Assembly: GCF_050269735.1 (NCBI RefSeq)
Contig: NZ_JBNNIX010000004.1
Coordinates: forward strand, 1 to 64,000
Reading direction: 5' to 3'
DNA: 64,000 nucleotides
Origin: Paenisporosarcina sp050269735
GTDB lineage: Bacteria; Bacillota; Bacilli; Bacillales_A; Planococcaceae
The notes beneath the pieces are model-generated. The model saw only the letters and a program-made list of their open reading frames with translations. It was not told the origin of the DNA and ran no database searches. A program made the position numbers and the translations under genes. Below, in pieces: positions 33,949 to 43,980 of the stretch. Numbering within the stretch: position 1 is the first letter of the stretch; each line of letters begins with the position of its first letter.

Positions 33949-34995
33949 ATGAAGAATTTGCTGTTCATGATGGCGTTACTGCTGATGATTACTGGCTGTT
34001 CAAAAGACAAAGAAGAAACAGTCGACACAGAAGACCCAATTGTTGATGAAACGAATCCATCGGAAGACGAAGATGAAGTTGTAACCTTGCCTTATGCAGC
34101 ACCATTTACAGGTGAACGTTCCGAAGAAGAATTCACGAAACGTCCTGTGTTGGTAACAATTAATAATCACCCGAAAGCAAGACCACAGTCGGGGCTAGCG
34201 AGTGCGGATATTGTGTATGAAATGGTAGCGGAAGGAAGCGTCACACGTCTGCTTGCTTTGTATCAAAGCGAATTGCCGGATAGAATTGGACCGGTCCGAA
34301 GTGCACGTGATTACTTCATTGAAATTGCATCAGGTCTTGACGCCTTTTATGTTGCTCATGGCTATAGCCCGGAAGCACGCCTCCTATTAACAACGGGTTA
34401 CGTGGACAATATTAATGGTATGCAATATGACGGCACCTTATTTTTCCGTTCCAGAGATCGAGTTGCACCCCATAATTCATATATTTCAGGAGAACATGTC
34501 TTGGAAGGAATGAACAAAGTAGAAGCTCGACAGGAGATCGAAAAAATTCCGAGCCTGGCATTCTATGATTTAGTAGAAGAAGTACCTCTGAGTGCCCTTG
34601 CATCAACGATTGATGTTCGCTACGGCGGGAGTGAGGACTTCCACCATGTGTATTCATATGATACACTTACTCAACAATACTCTCGTTCTTCTGGAGGGGT
34701 TGTAACGATTGATCGAGAGACTGACGAAGAGATTCGTTTAGCCAATGTATTGTTTTTTGAAATGGACCATCAGACAATTGATGTCGCAGGAAGACAACAA
34801 CTTGATTTAACATCGGGTGGCAAAGGCTACTTATTCCAAGCAGGTATGATGAAAGAAATCGAATGGCAACAAATAGATGGCGTCCTCGTCCCAATGGAAA
34901 ATGGGGAACCTGCTAAACTAGTTCCAGGAAAAAGCTGGATTCATTTTGTCAAAACAAACCCTGGTATCGACCAAATGGTTACGTTTACTCCGTAA
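33949..34995 (+). CDS. yerB: DUF3048 lipoprotein YerB
   Basis: A 348-residue exported lipoprotein: signal peptide with lipobox ITGC (Cys near residue 17), then an acidic linker (about 20-48) and the two-part DUF3048 domain (RPVLVTINNHPKARPQSGLA onward). Role unknown, perhaps at the cell envelope. It follows yerA by 13 nt behind TAGGAGG. Confidence 0.87.
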   Translation: MKNLLFMMALLLMITGCSKDKEETVDTEDPIVDETNPSEDEDEVVTLPYAAPFTGERSEEEFTKRPVLVTINNHPKARPQSGLASADIVYEMVAEGSVTRLLALYQSELPDRIGPVRSARDYFIEIASGLDAFYVAHGYSPEARLLLTTGYVDNINGMQYDGTLFFRSRDRVAPHNSYISGEHVLEGMNKVEARQEIEKIPSLAFYDLVEEVPLSALASTIDVRYGGSEDFHHVYSYDTLTQQYSRSSGGVVTIDRETDEEIRLANVLFFEMDHQTIDVAGRQQLDLTSGGKGYLFQAGMMKEIEWQQIDGVLVPMENGEPAKLVPGKSWIHFVKTNPGIDQMVTFTP

Positions 34996-35069
34996 GTGAC
35001 ATAGCAGAATTTGAATATAGGAAGTATTTTTATAGTATTTAAAAAGGCTTCAAAAAGGAGGTAACAATT

Positions 35070-35405
35070 ATGCAAGTAGATAAAATACGCGGTCATCAAA
35101 CGGATCAGTTATTTAAAGCCGTTTTAGAATTGAAAGACATGGAAGAATGCTATCGATTTTTTGATGATTTATGTACCATAAGCGAAATCCAATCGTTATC
35201 TCAACGATTTGAAGTGGCCCATTTATTACGACTGAAGAAAACATATGAAACGATTAAGAATGAAACGGGTGCCAGCACGGCAACTATTTCTCGTGTGCGT
35301 CGTTGTTTCGATTATGGAAACGATACATATGATGAAATGCTCGGCAGGTTATATCCTGACGAAAAACCTTTCCAATTTCCAAAGTACGGGAATTCAAACG
35401 AATAA
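35070..35405 (+). CDS. yerC: TrpR-like protein YerC
   Basis: A 111-residue YerC/YecD family protein with a TrpR-type helix-turn-helix (SEIQSLSQRFEVAHLLRLKK then TGASTATISRVRRC, about residues 34-83). Probably DNA-binding; target and ligand unknown. Strong AAAAAGGAGG ribosome-binding site, in the same place as in Bacillus subtilis. Confidence 0.88.
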   Translation: MQVDKIRGHQTDQLFKAVLELKDMEECYRFFDDLCTISEIQSLSQRFEVAHLLRLKKTYETIKNETGASTATISRVRRCFDYGNDTYDEMLGRLYPDEKPFQFPKYGNSNE

Positions 35406-35411
35406 ACTTCC

Positions 35412-35447
35412 AAAGGGACCACTCACATCGGAGAGTAGTCCTTTTTT
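35412..35447 (+). terminator. yerC terminator
   Basis: AAGGGAC-ACTC pairs with GAG-GTAGTCCTT and is followed by TTTTTT. Confidence 0.75.
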
Positions 35448-35468
35448 GTTGGGGAAAAATGGGTGAAA

Positions 35469-35562
35469 CCGATTAAAACGGGGTTGATGCCGATTAAAAA
35501 GAGTTTCATGCCGATTAAAAGCGACTCGATGCCGATAAAAAGGTAATCCATGCCGATTAAAC
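35469..35562. repeat. 21-bp-period array D (core CCGATTAAA)
   Basis: CCGATTAAA (one copy CCGATAAA) starts at 35469, 35490, 35511, 35532 and 35553, all exactly 21 bp apart; the three middle-to-last copies extend to ATGCCGATTAAA. Spacers are unrelated. It lies between the yerC terminator and the pcrB promoter. Confidence 0.93.
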
Positions 35563-35614
35563 GCAAGACATTCAAACATTTGCCTGCTCACACTCTTCGA
35601 ATAGAAGGGTTTTT

Positions 35615-35623
35615 TGTTATACT
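35615..35623 (+). promoter_or_regulatory. Probable -10 of the pcrB-pcrA-ligA transcript
   Basis: TGTTATACT has a TATACT hexamer with an extended TG-like context, 35 bp before pcrB. No good -35 box is seen at 17 bp; a weak CTTC/GAAG hairpin overlaps. Confidence 0.45.
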
Positions 35624-35657
35624 AGATAGATGAAAATGAACAGATAGGTGGGAGCCG

Positions 35658-36350
35658 ATGATGTATCAGGCATGGCGTCACGTTTTTAAATTAGATCCTG
35701 CAAAGGAAATTGCTGAAGATGCTCTTAAGCAGGTGTGTGAATCTGGAACGGACGCGATATTGATCGGCGGAACAGATGGCGTAACCCTCGAACTGGTTTT
35801 GGATTTACTCATACGAGTCAGACAATATAAAATTCCGGTTGCACTGGAGATTTCCAATATAGAATCCGTTACACCAGGATTTGATTTTTATTTCATTCCT
35901 TCCGTGTTGAACAGTACAAATACAGCATGGGTCAAGGATTTGCATATCGAAGCCATCAAGGAATTCGGTGATTATATGGACTGGAATGAACTAGTTCCGG
36001 AAGGTTATTGCATTTTAAATGCAGATTGCAAGGCGGCGCGTGCAACTGATGCACAGACATCGTTATCGAGGGAAGAAGTAATTGCCCATGCGAGGCTGGC
36101 AGAACACTTTTTCAAATTGCCGATATTCTACGTAGAATATAGCGGAGTTTATGGAGACCCGAAAATGGTACAAGCAGCGAAAAACGTTTTGACGAACACG
36201 CGTCTTTTTTATGGTGGCGGTATTACATCGGCAAAACAGGCGACTGAAATGGCTTTGATTGCGGACACAATCGTAGTAGGCAACCATCTCTATATCAATT
36301 TGAATGAAGCACTCGAAACTGTGAAAGCTGTTCACGCAGTGACACTTTGA
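35658..36350 (+). CDS. pcrB: Heptaprenylglyceryl phosphate synthase PcrB
   Basis: A 230-residue TIM-barrel prenyltransferase that joins heptaprenyl diphosphate to sn-glycerol-1-phosphate, giving an archaeal-type ether lipid in Bacillales. Motifs ILIGGTDGVTLE and EYSGVYGDPKMVQAA plus GGGITSAKQATEMA are family features. Located immediately before pcrA as in Bacillus. Confidence 0.93.
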   Translation: MMYQAWRHVFKLDPAKEIAEDALKQVCESGTDAILIGGTDGVTLELVLDLLIRVRQYKIPVALEISNIESVTPGFDFYFIPSVLNSTNTAWVKDLHIEAIKEFGDYMDWNELVPEGYCILNADCKAARATDAQTSLSREEVIAHARLAEHFFKLPIFYVEYSGVYGDPKMVQAAKNVLTNTRLFYGGGITSAKQATEMALIADTIVVGNHLYINLNEALETVKAVHAVTL

Positions 36351-36407
36351 CAATTACCATAAGCGGTTTATAATTGAAGAACAAATGTTCGTGAAGGACG
36401 GTGCACA

Positions 36408-38639
36408 ATGGAATTAATCGTAAAGAATTTATTAAACGGGATGAATCCCGAACAAGAAAGAGCAGTAAAAGCAACTGAAGGTCCTTTGCTAATTATGGCA
36501 GGAGCAGGCTCAGGAAAAACGCGAGTGCTAACTCACAGAATCGCTTATTTAGTCGTGGAGAAAGAAGTCTATCCATCAAAAATTTTGGCGATTACGTTTA
36601 CAAATAAAGCAGCAAGAGAAATGCGCGAGCGTATCGATGGTCTACTTGGAAATGGTACAGGAGAGCGTATGTGGGTTTCGACCTTCCACTCGATGTGTGT
36701 ACGTATATTACGTCGCGATATCGATCGAATCGGTTATTCGAAAAGCTTCTCCATTTTGGATACGACCGAGCAATTGACGGTCATTAAACGTATTTTGAAA
36801 GACCAGAACATCGACCCTAAAAAATATGATCCCCGTTCCATGTTGAATGCGATCAGCTCAGCAAAAAACGAATGCATTGATGCCGAAACATTTGCAAGCC
36901 AAATGAATCAATTCAACCCGTTTGAGAAGACAGCATCGGAAGTCTACACAGCGTATGACAAGCGTCTTCGTAAAAATCAATCCCTCGATTTTGATGATCT
37001 GATTATGACAACTTTAACTCTCTTCAAACGTGTGCCGGATGTGTTGGAGTTTTATCAAAACAAATTCCATTACATTCATGTCGATGAGTATCAAGATACG
37101 AACAAAGCCCAATACGAACTCGTACAAATGTTGGCGAAGAAATTCAATAACTTGTGCGTAGTAGGGGACTCGGATCAGTCAATTTATAGATGGCGTGGAG
37201 CGGATATTCAAAACATCATGTCGTTTGAAAAAGATTATCCGAATGCAAAGGTCATCATGCTTGAGCAAAACTATCGTTCGACGAAACGAATCCTGAAAGC
37301 AGCAAATGACGTCATTCAAAACAATACAGGGCGTTATCCGAAAGAGCTTCGCACGGACAATGGTTCTGGAGAAGCAATCAATGTCTACAAAGCTTATGAC
37401 GAACAGCAGGAGGCGCAGTTTGTCGTCAAAACGATTCAGGAATTAATGGAAAAAGACAATCGCCGACTAGATGATTTTGCCATTCTGTATCGCACAAATG
37501 CGCAGTCCCGTGTGATGGAGGAAGTGTTGGTCAAATCCAATATTACGTACACAATCGTTGGAGGCACGAAGTTCTATGACCGCAAAGAAATTAAAGACTT
37601 GCTGTCGTATTTACGTTTGATTGCCAACAATGAAGATGATTTAGCTTTGGCACGAATCATTAATGAACCGAAACGTAACATTGGTGCTACCTCTTTCGAA
37701 CGCATGGCTAGGTTTGCGATTGAACAGGACCGTTCCATTTTTGATGCACTTCGCGAAGTGGACTTTATGGGATTGCCTGCACGCGCAGCAAATGAAGCGG
37801 CAAAATTCCACCAGATGATGGATGGATTCAGTCAAATGCAGGAATTCCTGTCTGTCACTGAGCTTGTCGAGCAAGTGCTGGATAAAACCGGCTACCGTAA
37901 TATGCTACGAAACGAAAAGACCATTGAATCGGAAAGCCGTCTTGAGAATATTGAAGAGTTTTTATCTGTAACGAAAGCGTTTGAAGAACGCAGTGAAGAT
38001 AAAACCCTTGTGTCCTTCCTAACGGATTTAGCATTGATTTCTGATTTGGATAAGCTGGATAACGATGAAGATGTATCAAAAGGAAAAGTAGTTCTGATGA
38101 CGATGCACGCAGCTAAAGGACTGGAGTTCCCTGTCGTATTCATCATTGGGATGGAAGAAAACGTCTTCCCTCATTCGCGTTCGATCGGTGACAATGACGA
38201 AATGGAAGAAGAACGTCGCTTAGCATACGTCGGTATTACGCGAGCTGAACAGCGTTTGTATTTAACATGCGCACAATCACGGACATTGTTTGGGCGCAGT
38301 GGCTACAACAATCCATCACGATTTATAGCTGAGATTTCAGAGGACATTTTGGAACATGTGACATTGAAACAATCGGCAGGTACTGGTAGAAGTCACACAA
38401 CCCGACGTGCCGTTGCAAACACGACGCGTCTAGCAGTTGAGCGTCCTGCATACAAAGCTTCTGGCGGGGACAAGCTTGGGTGGAATACGGGCGACAAAGC
38501 CGTTCATAAAAAGTGGGGCGAAGGAACAGTTGTCAGCGTACGTGGTGAAGGTGAAAATACGGAAATCGATATTGCATTCCCAAGCCCAACCGGAATTAAA
38601 CGATTGCTGGCGAAGTTTGCACCAGTTGAAAAAGTATAG
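36408..38639 (+). CDS. pcrA: DNA helicase PcrA
   Basis: A 743-residue UvrD/Rep superfamily 1A helicase, a 3'-5' motor for repair and for removing proteins from DNA. Walker A AGAGSGKT at residues 31-38, motif II VDEYQDT, motif III GDSDQSIYRWRGAD, motif IV EQNYRST and motif VI VGITRAEQRLYL are all present. The C-terminal RNA-polymerase-binding Tudor-like domain (NTGDKAVHKKWGEGTVVSV) is intact. Confidence 0.97.
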   Translation: MELIVKNLLNGMNPEQERAVKATEGPLLIMAGAGSGKTRVLTHRIAYLVVEKEVYPSKILAITFTNKAAREMRERIDGLLGNGTGERMWVSTFHSMCVRILRRDIDRIGYSKSFSILDTTEQLTVIKRILKDQNIDPKKYDPRSMLNAISSAKNECIDAETFASQMNQFNPFEKTASEVYTAYDKRLRKNQSLDFDDLIMTTLTLFKRVPDVLEFYQNKFHYIHVDEYQDTNKAQYELVQMLAKKFNNLCVVGDSDQSIYRWRGADIQNIMSFEKDYPNAKVIMLEQNYRSTKRILKAANDVIQNNTGRYPKELRTDNGSGEAINVYKAYDEQQEAQFVVKTIQELMEKDNRRLDDFAILYRTNAQSRVMEEVLVKSNITYTIVGGTKFYDRKEIKDLLSYLRLIANNEDDLALARIINEPKRNIGATSFERMARFAIEQDRSIFDALREVDFMGLPARAANEAAKFHQMMDGFSQMQEFLSVTELVEQVLDKTGYRNMLRNEKTIESESRLENIEEFLSVTKAFEERSEDKTLVSFLTDLALISDLDKLDNDEDVSKGKVVLMTMHAAKGLEFPVVFIIGMEENVFPHSRSIGDNDEMEEERRLAYVGITRAEQRLYLTCAQSRTLFGRSGYNNPSRFIAEISEDILEHVTLKQSAGTGRSHTTRRAVANTTRLAVERPAYKASGGDKLGWNTGDKAVHKKWGEGTVVSVRGEGENTEIDIAFPSPTGIKRLLAKFAPVEKV

Positions 38640-38683
38640 AAAGTTCATGACGAAACATTTAGATCGAGCGGAGGAACGAGTCA

Positions 38684-40690
38684 ATGGATAAAGTACAATT
38701 GGAAGAACGTGTGAAAGAACTCAATCAGCTTTTGCATGATACGGGCTATGCCTATTATGTGCTGGATCAGCCGCTCGTGCCTGATGCGGTTTTTGACCAA
38801 TATTTGCAGGAACTCATTGCCATTGAAAGTGAATTTCCAGACCTGATCTACCCTGATTCACCGACTCAACGTGTTGGTGGAACGATTCTTGAAGGATTCA
38901 AGAAAGTATCACATACGTATCCGATGCTTAGTCTATCAAATGCTTTTGGCCGTGAGGATCTGGACGACTTCGACCGTCGCATCCGTGCAAGTATAGGTGA
39001 CGAGTTTTCTTACGTATGTGAATTGAAAATAGATGGCTTGGCCATTTCACTCAGCTATGAAAATGGCGTCTTTGTCCGAGGGGCAACTCGTGGCGATGGG
39101 CGCGTAGGGGAAGACATTACGGAGAATCTAAAAACGATCCGTTCCATTCCGTTACGTTTGAAAAAACCACTGACGATTGAAGTTCGTGGCGAAGCTTATA
39201 TGCCTAAAAAATCCTTTACCGCATTGAATGAAACACGTGTGGCAAACGAAGAAGAAAAGTTTGCGAATCCACGAAATGCCGCTGCGGGTTCATTGCGTCA
39301 GCTTGATCCAAAGATCGCCGCAAGTCGTAATCTGGCCATTTTCGTTTATGGCATCGGTGGGGACGGGGAGGCTTATCAGCTGGATAGTCACGCCCAGGCG
39401 CTAGATTATCTGGATGAACTAGGTTTTCAAACGAACAAAGAAAGACAGACTTGCCAATCGATTGATGAAGTACAAGCATATATCGAAAAATGGACCGCCG
39501 ACCGGCCAAACCTACCATATGAAATTGATGGGATTGTCATCAAAATAAATCGTTATGTTCACCAACAGGATTTAGGCTTCACGGCTAAAAGTCCTCGCTG
39601 GGCAACTGCGTACAAGTTCCCGGCAGAAGAAGTTGTAACAACTTTGCTCGACATTGAATTGACCGTCGGAAGGACAGGTGCCTTAACACCCACTGCGATA
39701 CTCGAGCCGGTACAAGTAGCGGGAACGACAGTAGGGCGTGCGTCTTTACATAACGAAGATTTAATTCGTGAAAAAGATATTCGTATTGGCGACACCGTCA
39801 TTATCCGTAAAGCTGGCGACATCATTCCTGAAGTGGTGGCCGTGGTTCTTGAAGCTAGAAAAGATGAGTTGCCTGCATTTAACATGCCAACACATTGCCC
39901 GGTTTGTGAAAGTGAGCTCGTTCGTATTGAAGGGGAAGTTGCACTGCGTTGTGTCAATCCGCAATGCCCTGCTCAAATTACAGAAGGACTCATTCATTTT
40001 GTATCACGAAATGCGATGAACATTGATGGACTTGGTGAAAAAGTCGTGGAGCAATTGTTCCGTGAAGGACTGATCCATGACGTATCGGATTTGTTTACGC
40101 TAACAAAAGATCAGTTGATTCAACTGGATCGAATGGGTGAGAAATCTGCAACAAATTTGGTTGCGGCCATTGAAGCTTCCAAGCAGAATTCCATGGAGCG
40201 CGTATTATTTGGTTTGGGAATTCGCCATGTTGGCGAAAAAGCTGCCAGAATTCTGTCGGAAGAGTTTGGAGATATGAAGTCACTTTCTGAAGCAACACCA
40301 GAGCAACTGACGGCGGTACATGAAATTGGCGATAAAATGGCGGACTCAGTAGTCAGTTATTTTGATAATGAAGAAGTGCAGGAATTAATATCAAGACTTG
40401 AACAACTCGGTGTGAACTTATCCTATACAGGGAAAAAAGTAGATTTTTCCAACTTGGATCATGTACTCACAGGGAAAACCGTCGTATTAACTGGGAAATT
40501 GGAACAATTGACACGACAAGAAGCAAAAGAGAAAATAGAACAGGTAGGCGGAACCGTCTCCGGAAGTGTCAGTAAAAAAACAGACATCGTCATCGCAGGT
40601 GAAGATGCTGGGTCTAAACTCGACAAAGCCCGTACTTTGGGTATTCCGGTATGGGATGAAAACCGTCTGATTGAAGAATTAAAAGAGTGA
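38684..40690 (+). CDS. ligA: NAD+-dependent DNA ligase LigA
   Basis: A 668-residue replicative ligase. The adenylated lysine is Lys115 in CELKIDG; a four-cysteine zinc site (HCPVC ... RCVNPQC) follows the OB fold, then HhH repeats and a C-terminal BRCT domain (about 590-668). Follows pcrA by 44 nt with GGAGGAACG. Confidence 0.97.
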   Translation: MDKVQLEERVKELNQLLHDTGYAYYVLDQPLVPDAVFDQYLQELIAIESEFPDLIYPDSPTQRVGGTILEGFKKVSHTYPMLSLSNAFGREDLDDFDRRIRASIGDEFSYVCELKIDGLAISLSYENGVFVRGATRGDGRVGEDITENLKTIRSIPLRLKKPLTIEVRGEAYMPKKSFTALNETRVANEEEKFANPRNAAAGSLRQLDPKIAASRNLAIFVYGIGGDGEAYQLDSHAQALDYLDELGFQTNKERQTCQSIDEVQAYIEKWTADRPNLPYEIDGIVIKINRYVHQQDLGFTAKSPRWATAYKFPAEEVVTTLLDIELTVGRTGALTPTAILEPVQVAGTTVGRASLHNEDLIREKDIRIGDTVIIRKAGDIIPEVVAVVLEARKDELPAFNMPTHCPVCESELVRIEGEVALRCVNPQCPAQITEGLIHFVSRNAMNIDGLGEKVVEQLFREGLIHDVSDLFTLTKDQLIQLDRMGEKSATNLVAAIEASKQNSMERVLFGLGIRHVGEKAARILSEEFGDMKSLSEATPEQLTAVHEIGDKMADSVVSYFDNEEVQELISRLEQLGVNLSYTGKKVDFSNLDHVLTGKTVVLTGKLEQLTRQEAKEKIEQVGGTVSGSVSKKTDIVIAGEDAGSKLDKARTLGIPVWDENRLIEELKE

Positions 40691-40706
40691 AGGAGTCCTT
40701 CCGATA

Positions 40707-41843
40707 ATGAAACTAAAACGCTGGATTCCAGCAGTAATTTCTTTAGCCTTACTTACAGGATGTATCCCGAGTAAGGATACAAAAGTCATCACAGAAACCG
40801 AAAAAAGTGAAGAAGCGGCAACGATCATTCCGAGCATGCAAATTTCGGAACAATATTATCGTACGCTCTTGCCATATCAAGAAAGCGTGAGTCGAGGATT
40901 GGTCGTCTCAAATATCTACTCCAAGTACGATGTGAAAGAAGTAGAGAGCGGACTTCTGCGTTTGTCACAACGGACATTTTCACCAGACGACTACTTTTTC
41001 CAAGAAGGCCAAATGCTTGAAGGAGAAAAGCTTAGCAATTGGTTAGCTAGAAGTTCCCAATCGAAGGAAGGGCTAAATCCTAGTCGTCCCGAAAAAGTAA
41101 ACATGACAGCTGAGTTAGCCAAAAAAGCACCAATTTACTTAGCACATATAGTCGAACAAAACTATTTAGTTAAATCCGGTGAAAATGAAGTGAAACTAGG
41201 CGGCGTTTCCATTGGACTTGCGATGAATTCTACGTACTACTACCAAAAGGAAGACTTTGGTGCCACGTATGAAGAACCTATTCCACAAGCAGTCATTGAA
41301 GAACAAGGGAAAAAAATGGCCAATGAAATCGTTAAACGTATGCGTGGCATTGAAGGTTTAGAGACTGTTCCTATCACGGTTGGCTTATTCAGACAAGAAA
41401 GCCGCAATTCCATCGTACCAGGCACATACTTTGCCACTGGTGTAGTTGGTGAAGGAAAGGCTTCAGTTGCTGATTGGACAGGCGTTAATGAAGAATATGT
41501 GCTGTTCCCGCAACCCGTATCCGAAGAAAAGTACCGTGAAGTGGGACAATCGTTCAATAACTTCAAACAAGATGTGGAAGAGTATTTCTCGAATTTCACA
41601 AGTATTGTTGGTACAGGTTTCTATCAGGAAGACCGCATCAAAAAATTAACCATCGATATCCCAATTCAGTTTTACGGGACGGCTGAAATCATTGGCTTTA
41701 CACAATACATGACCGGACTTGTTATGGAACATTTCCCGGCGTCCATGCATGTGGAGGTCAGTGTCACGTCAATTAATGGCCCTGAAGCATTGGTGATTAA
41801 AGAAGCGGACGAAAAAGAGCCGTACGTCCATATTTATGACTAG
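40707..41843 (+). CDS. camS: CamS family lipoprotein
   Basis: A 378-residue lipoprotein (lipobox LLTGC, Cys19) of the CamS/YerH family. In some staphylococci and enterococci the signal peptide of such proteins gives rise to sex pheromones; the function of the mature protein is unknown. It follows ligA by 16 nt, as in Bacillus. Confidence 0.9.
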   Translation: MKLKRWIPAVISLALLTGCIPSKDTKVITETEKSEEAATIIPSMQISEQYYRTLLPYQESVSRGLVVSNIYSKYDVKEVESGLLRLSQRTFSPDDYFFQEGQMLEGEKLSNWLARSSQSKEGLNPSRPEKVNMTAELAKKAPIYLAHIVEQNYLVKSGENEVKLGGVSIGLAMNSTYYYQKEDFGATYEEPIPQAVIEEQGKKMANEIVKRMRGIEGLETVPITVGLFRQESRNSIVPGTYFATGVVGEGKASVADWTGVNEEYVLFPQPVSEEKYREVGQSFNNFKQDVEEYFSNFTSIVGTGFYQEDRIKKLTIDIPIQFYGTAEIIGFTQYMTGLVMEHFPASMHVEVSVTSINGPEALVIKEADEKEPYVHIYD

Positions 41844-41852
41844 AAATGCGGA

Positions 41853-42018
41853 AAGCGCCGTTCTAGCTCGACGCTGACGGTGGAAAGACCGAATCGAAAA
41901 CACGTTTTCGAATGATTAGGGAAGGAAGGCTAAATGCCCGACATCGTGTCGGACGCCTTCATGACCCACATCCTGTGGCCCTAACCGGAGGTGCGAGCTG
42001 GCGCTTGGAGCTGGACAT
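41853..42018. repeat. Nested multi-hairpin repeat element
   Basis: Outer arms AAGCGCC (41853) plus AGCTCG (41865) pair with CGAGCT plus GGCGCTT (41994-42006). Inside are a perfect hairpin TCGAAAAC/GTTTTCGA (41894-41911) and a closed domain TTAGGG (41916) / CCCTAA (41979) holding GAAGGC/GCCTTC around CCGACA/TGTCGG, and CCACA/TGTGG. A partial second copy (AAAGCGCC then GATCGACGCTGACG) follows at 42024-42051. It is not coding. Confidence 0.8.
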
Positions 42019-42110
42019 CTAGAAAAGCGCCACTTTAGATCGACGCTGACGCTAGCAATTCAACATCAGGTATTTTGTAATACCTCTTAAGCAAAACCAT
42101 TGTAAAACCT

Positions 42111-42141
42111 AGGGACAGCTTCATGCTGTCTCTATTCTTTT
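42111..42141 (+). terminator. Terminator ahead of gatC
   Basis: GGGACAGC, 5-nt loop, GCTGTCTC and a T-rich tail; probably ends the pcrB-camS transcript. Confidence 0.7.
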
Positions 42142-42195
42142 AGAGTGAAAAATGATATGATACTCGGTATGATTGTGAATTCGGAGGTGTACCAA

Positions 42196-42486
42196 ATGGC
42201 GAATATATCAAAAGAAGAAGTTAAGCACGTAGCACATTTAGCACGTCTTGCCATTACAGATGAAGAAGCTGAAATGTTTGCAGGCCAACTTGCGGCAATT
42301 ACCAATTTTGCTGAGCAGTTAAATGAACTGGATACAACAAATGTTGTACCTACTACACACGTCTTACCATTAGTAAACGTATTGCGTGAAGACAAGGCAG
42401 TCCCTGGACTTGACCGTGAGAAAATGATGAAAAACGTTCGTGAGCAAGAAGCGGGCCAAGTAAAAGTACCATCAATCTTAGACTGA
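42196..42486 (+). CDS. gatC: Asp/Glu-tRNA amidotransferase subunit C
   Basis: A 96-residue GatC, which stabilises GatA in the GatCAB complex that makes Gln-tRNA and Asn-tRNA from misacylated precursors. MANISKEEVKHVAHLARL is a typical start. ATG at 42196 follows GGAGGTG; the longer upstream frame is rejected. Confidence 0.94.
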   Translation: MANISKEEVKHVAHLARLAITDEEAEMFAGQLAAITNFAEQLNELDTTNVVPTTHVLPLVNVLREDKAVPGLDREKMMKNVREQEAGQVKVPSILD

Positions 42487-42510
42487 TTTTGACGTAAGGA
42501 GGGACTATCC

Positions 42511-43980
42511 ATGACATTATTCAACTACTCAGCAAGCGAACTGCAAGAAATGATACATAATAAAGAACTTTCAATTGCAGATTTGACAGCTGAAGCATAT
42601 ACACGTATCGAAGCTTTAGACGAAGACGTAAAAGCGTTTTTAGCTCTAAATAAAGAACAAGCAATGACGCAAGCAAAAGAAATGGACGAAGTGCCTGCAT
42701 CTGAACGTGGACCGTTATTCGGAATGCCAATCGGTGTAAAAGACAACATCGTAACAGAAGGCATTGAAACAACATGTTCTTCAAAAATCCTTCAAGGCTT
42801 CAACCCGATTTACGATGCGACAGTTGTTCGTAAACTTCGTGAGGCGGGCATGATTACAATCGGTAAACTGAATATGGACGAATTCGCAATGGGTTCTTCA
42901 ACAGAAAACTCAGCTTATAAAATCACACGCAACCCGTGGGATCTTGACCGAGTACCTGGAGGATCTTCAGGCGGTTCTGCAGCATCAGTTGCTGCTGGTG
43001 AAGTGCCGTTTTCTTTAGGTTCTGATACAGGTGGTTCAATCCGTCAACCGGCATCATTCTGTGGTGTTGTTGGGATGAAACCAACTTACGGACGAGTATC
43101 TCGTTTCGGATTGGTCGCTTTCGCATCATCATTAGATCAAATCGGGCCGATTACACGCAATGTAAAAGACAATGCGCTATTGCTAGAAGCGATCTCAGGT
43201 GTGGACGAAAACGATACAACTTCTGCAAACGTAGAAGTACCAAGCTTTGTTGAATCCTTAACTGGTGATGTTAAAGGTCTTCGCATCGGTGTTCCTAAAG
43301 AATATTTAGGAGACGGTGTTGGCGAAGCTGCCAAACAATCAGTGCTGGATGCATTGAAAGTGTTGGAATCTCTTGGCGCGACTTGGGAAGAAGTATCACT
43401 ACCTCACTCTAAATATGGCTTAGCAACTTACTACTTACTGGCTTCTTCAGAAGCATCTTCAAACTTGGCGCGTTTTGACGGCATCCGTTATGGTTTCCGT
43501 GCAGAAAACGTGGAATCATTAATGGATTTATACAAAGAAACACGTGCGCAAGGTTTCGGAGACGAAGTAAAACGTCGCATCATGCTTGGAACATTCGCAT
43601 TGAGCGCAGGTTCTTACGATGCATACTACAAAAAAGCACAACAAGTACGTACATTAATCAAACAAGATTTCGATCAAGTATTTGAGAACTACGATGTCAT
43701 CATCGGACCAACAACACCAACACCAGCATTTAAAGTTGGCGAGAAAAATGATGATCCATTGACGATGTATGCAAATGATATTTTAACCATCCCTGTAAAC
43801 TTGGCAGGCGTACCAGGAATCTCGGTACCATGCGGATTCTCTGAAGGATTGCCACTTGGCTTACAAATTATCGGGAAACACTTTGATGAAGCAACGATTT
43901 ATCGTGTAGCTCATGCTTACGAGCAAGCAACAAGCTTCCATAAAGAAACTCCTCAACTATGGGAGGGAGCAAAATCATGA
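42511..43980 (+). CDS. gatA: Asp/Glu-tRNA amidotransferase subunit A
   Basis: GatA (489 aa) is the glutaminase subunit, an amidase-signature enzyme. The catalytic Lys77, cis-Ser152 and Ser176 are visible in GVKDNI, PGGSSGGSAAS and GSDTGGSIRQPA. AAGGAGGG ribosome-binding site; its TGA overlaps the gatB ATG. Confidence 0.97.
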   Translation: MTLFNYSASELQEMIHNKELSIADLTAEAYTRIEALDEDVKAFLALNKEQAMTQAKEMDEVPASERGPLFGMPIGVKDNIVTEGIETTCSSKILQGFNPIYDATVVRKLREAGMITIGKLNMDEFAMGSSTENSAYKITRNPWDLDRVPGGSSGGSAASVAAGEVPFSLGSDTGGSIRQPASFCGVVGMKPTYGRVSRFGLVAFASSLDQIGPITRNVKDNALLLEAISGVDENDTTSANVEVPSFVESLTGDVKGLRIGVPKEYLGDGVGEAAKQSVLDALKVLESLGATWEEVSLPHSKYGLATYYLLASSEASSNLARFDGIRYGFRAENVESLMDLYKETRAQGFGDEVKRRIMLGTFALSAGSYDAYYKKAQQVRTLIKQDFDQVFENYDVIIGPTTPTPAFKVGEKNDDPLTMYANDILTIPVNLAGVPGISVPCGFSEGLPLGLQIIGKHFDEATIYRVAHAYEQATSFHKETPQLWEGAKS

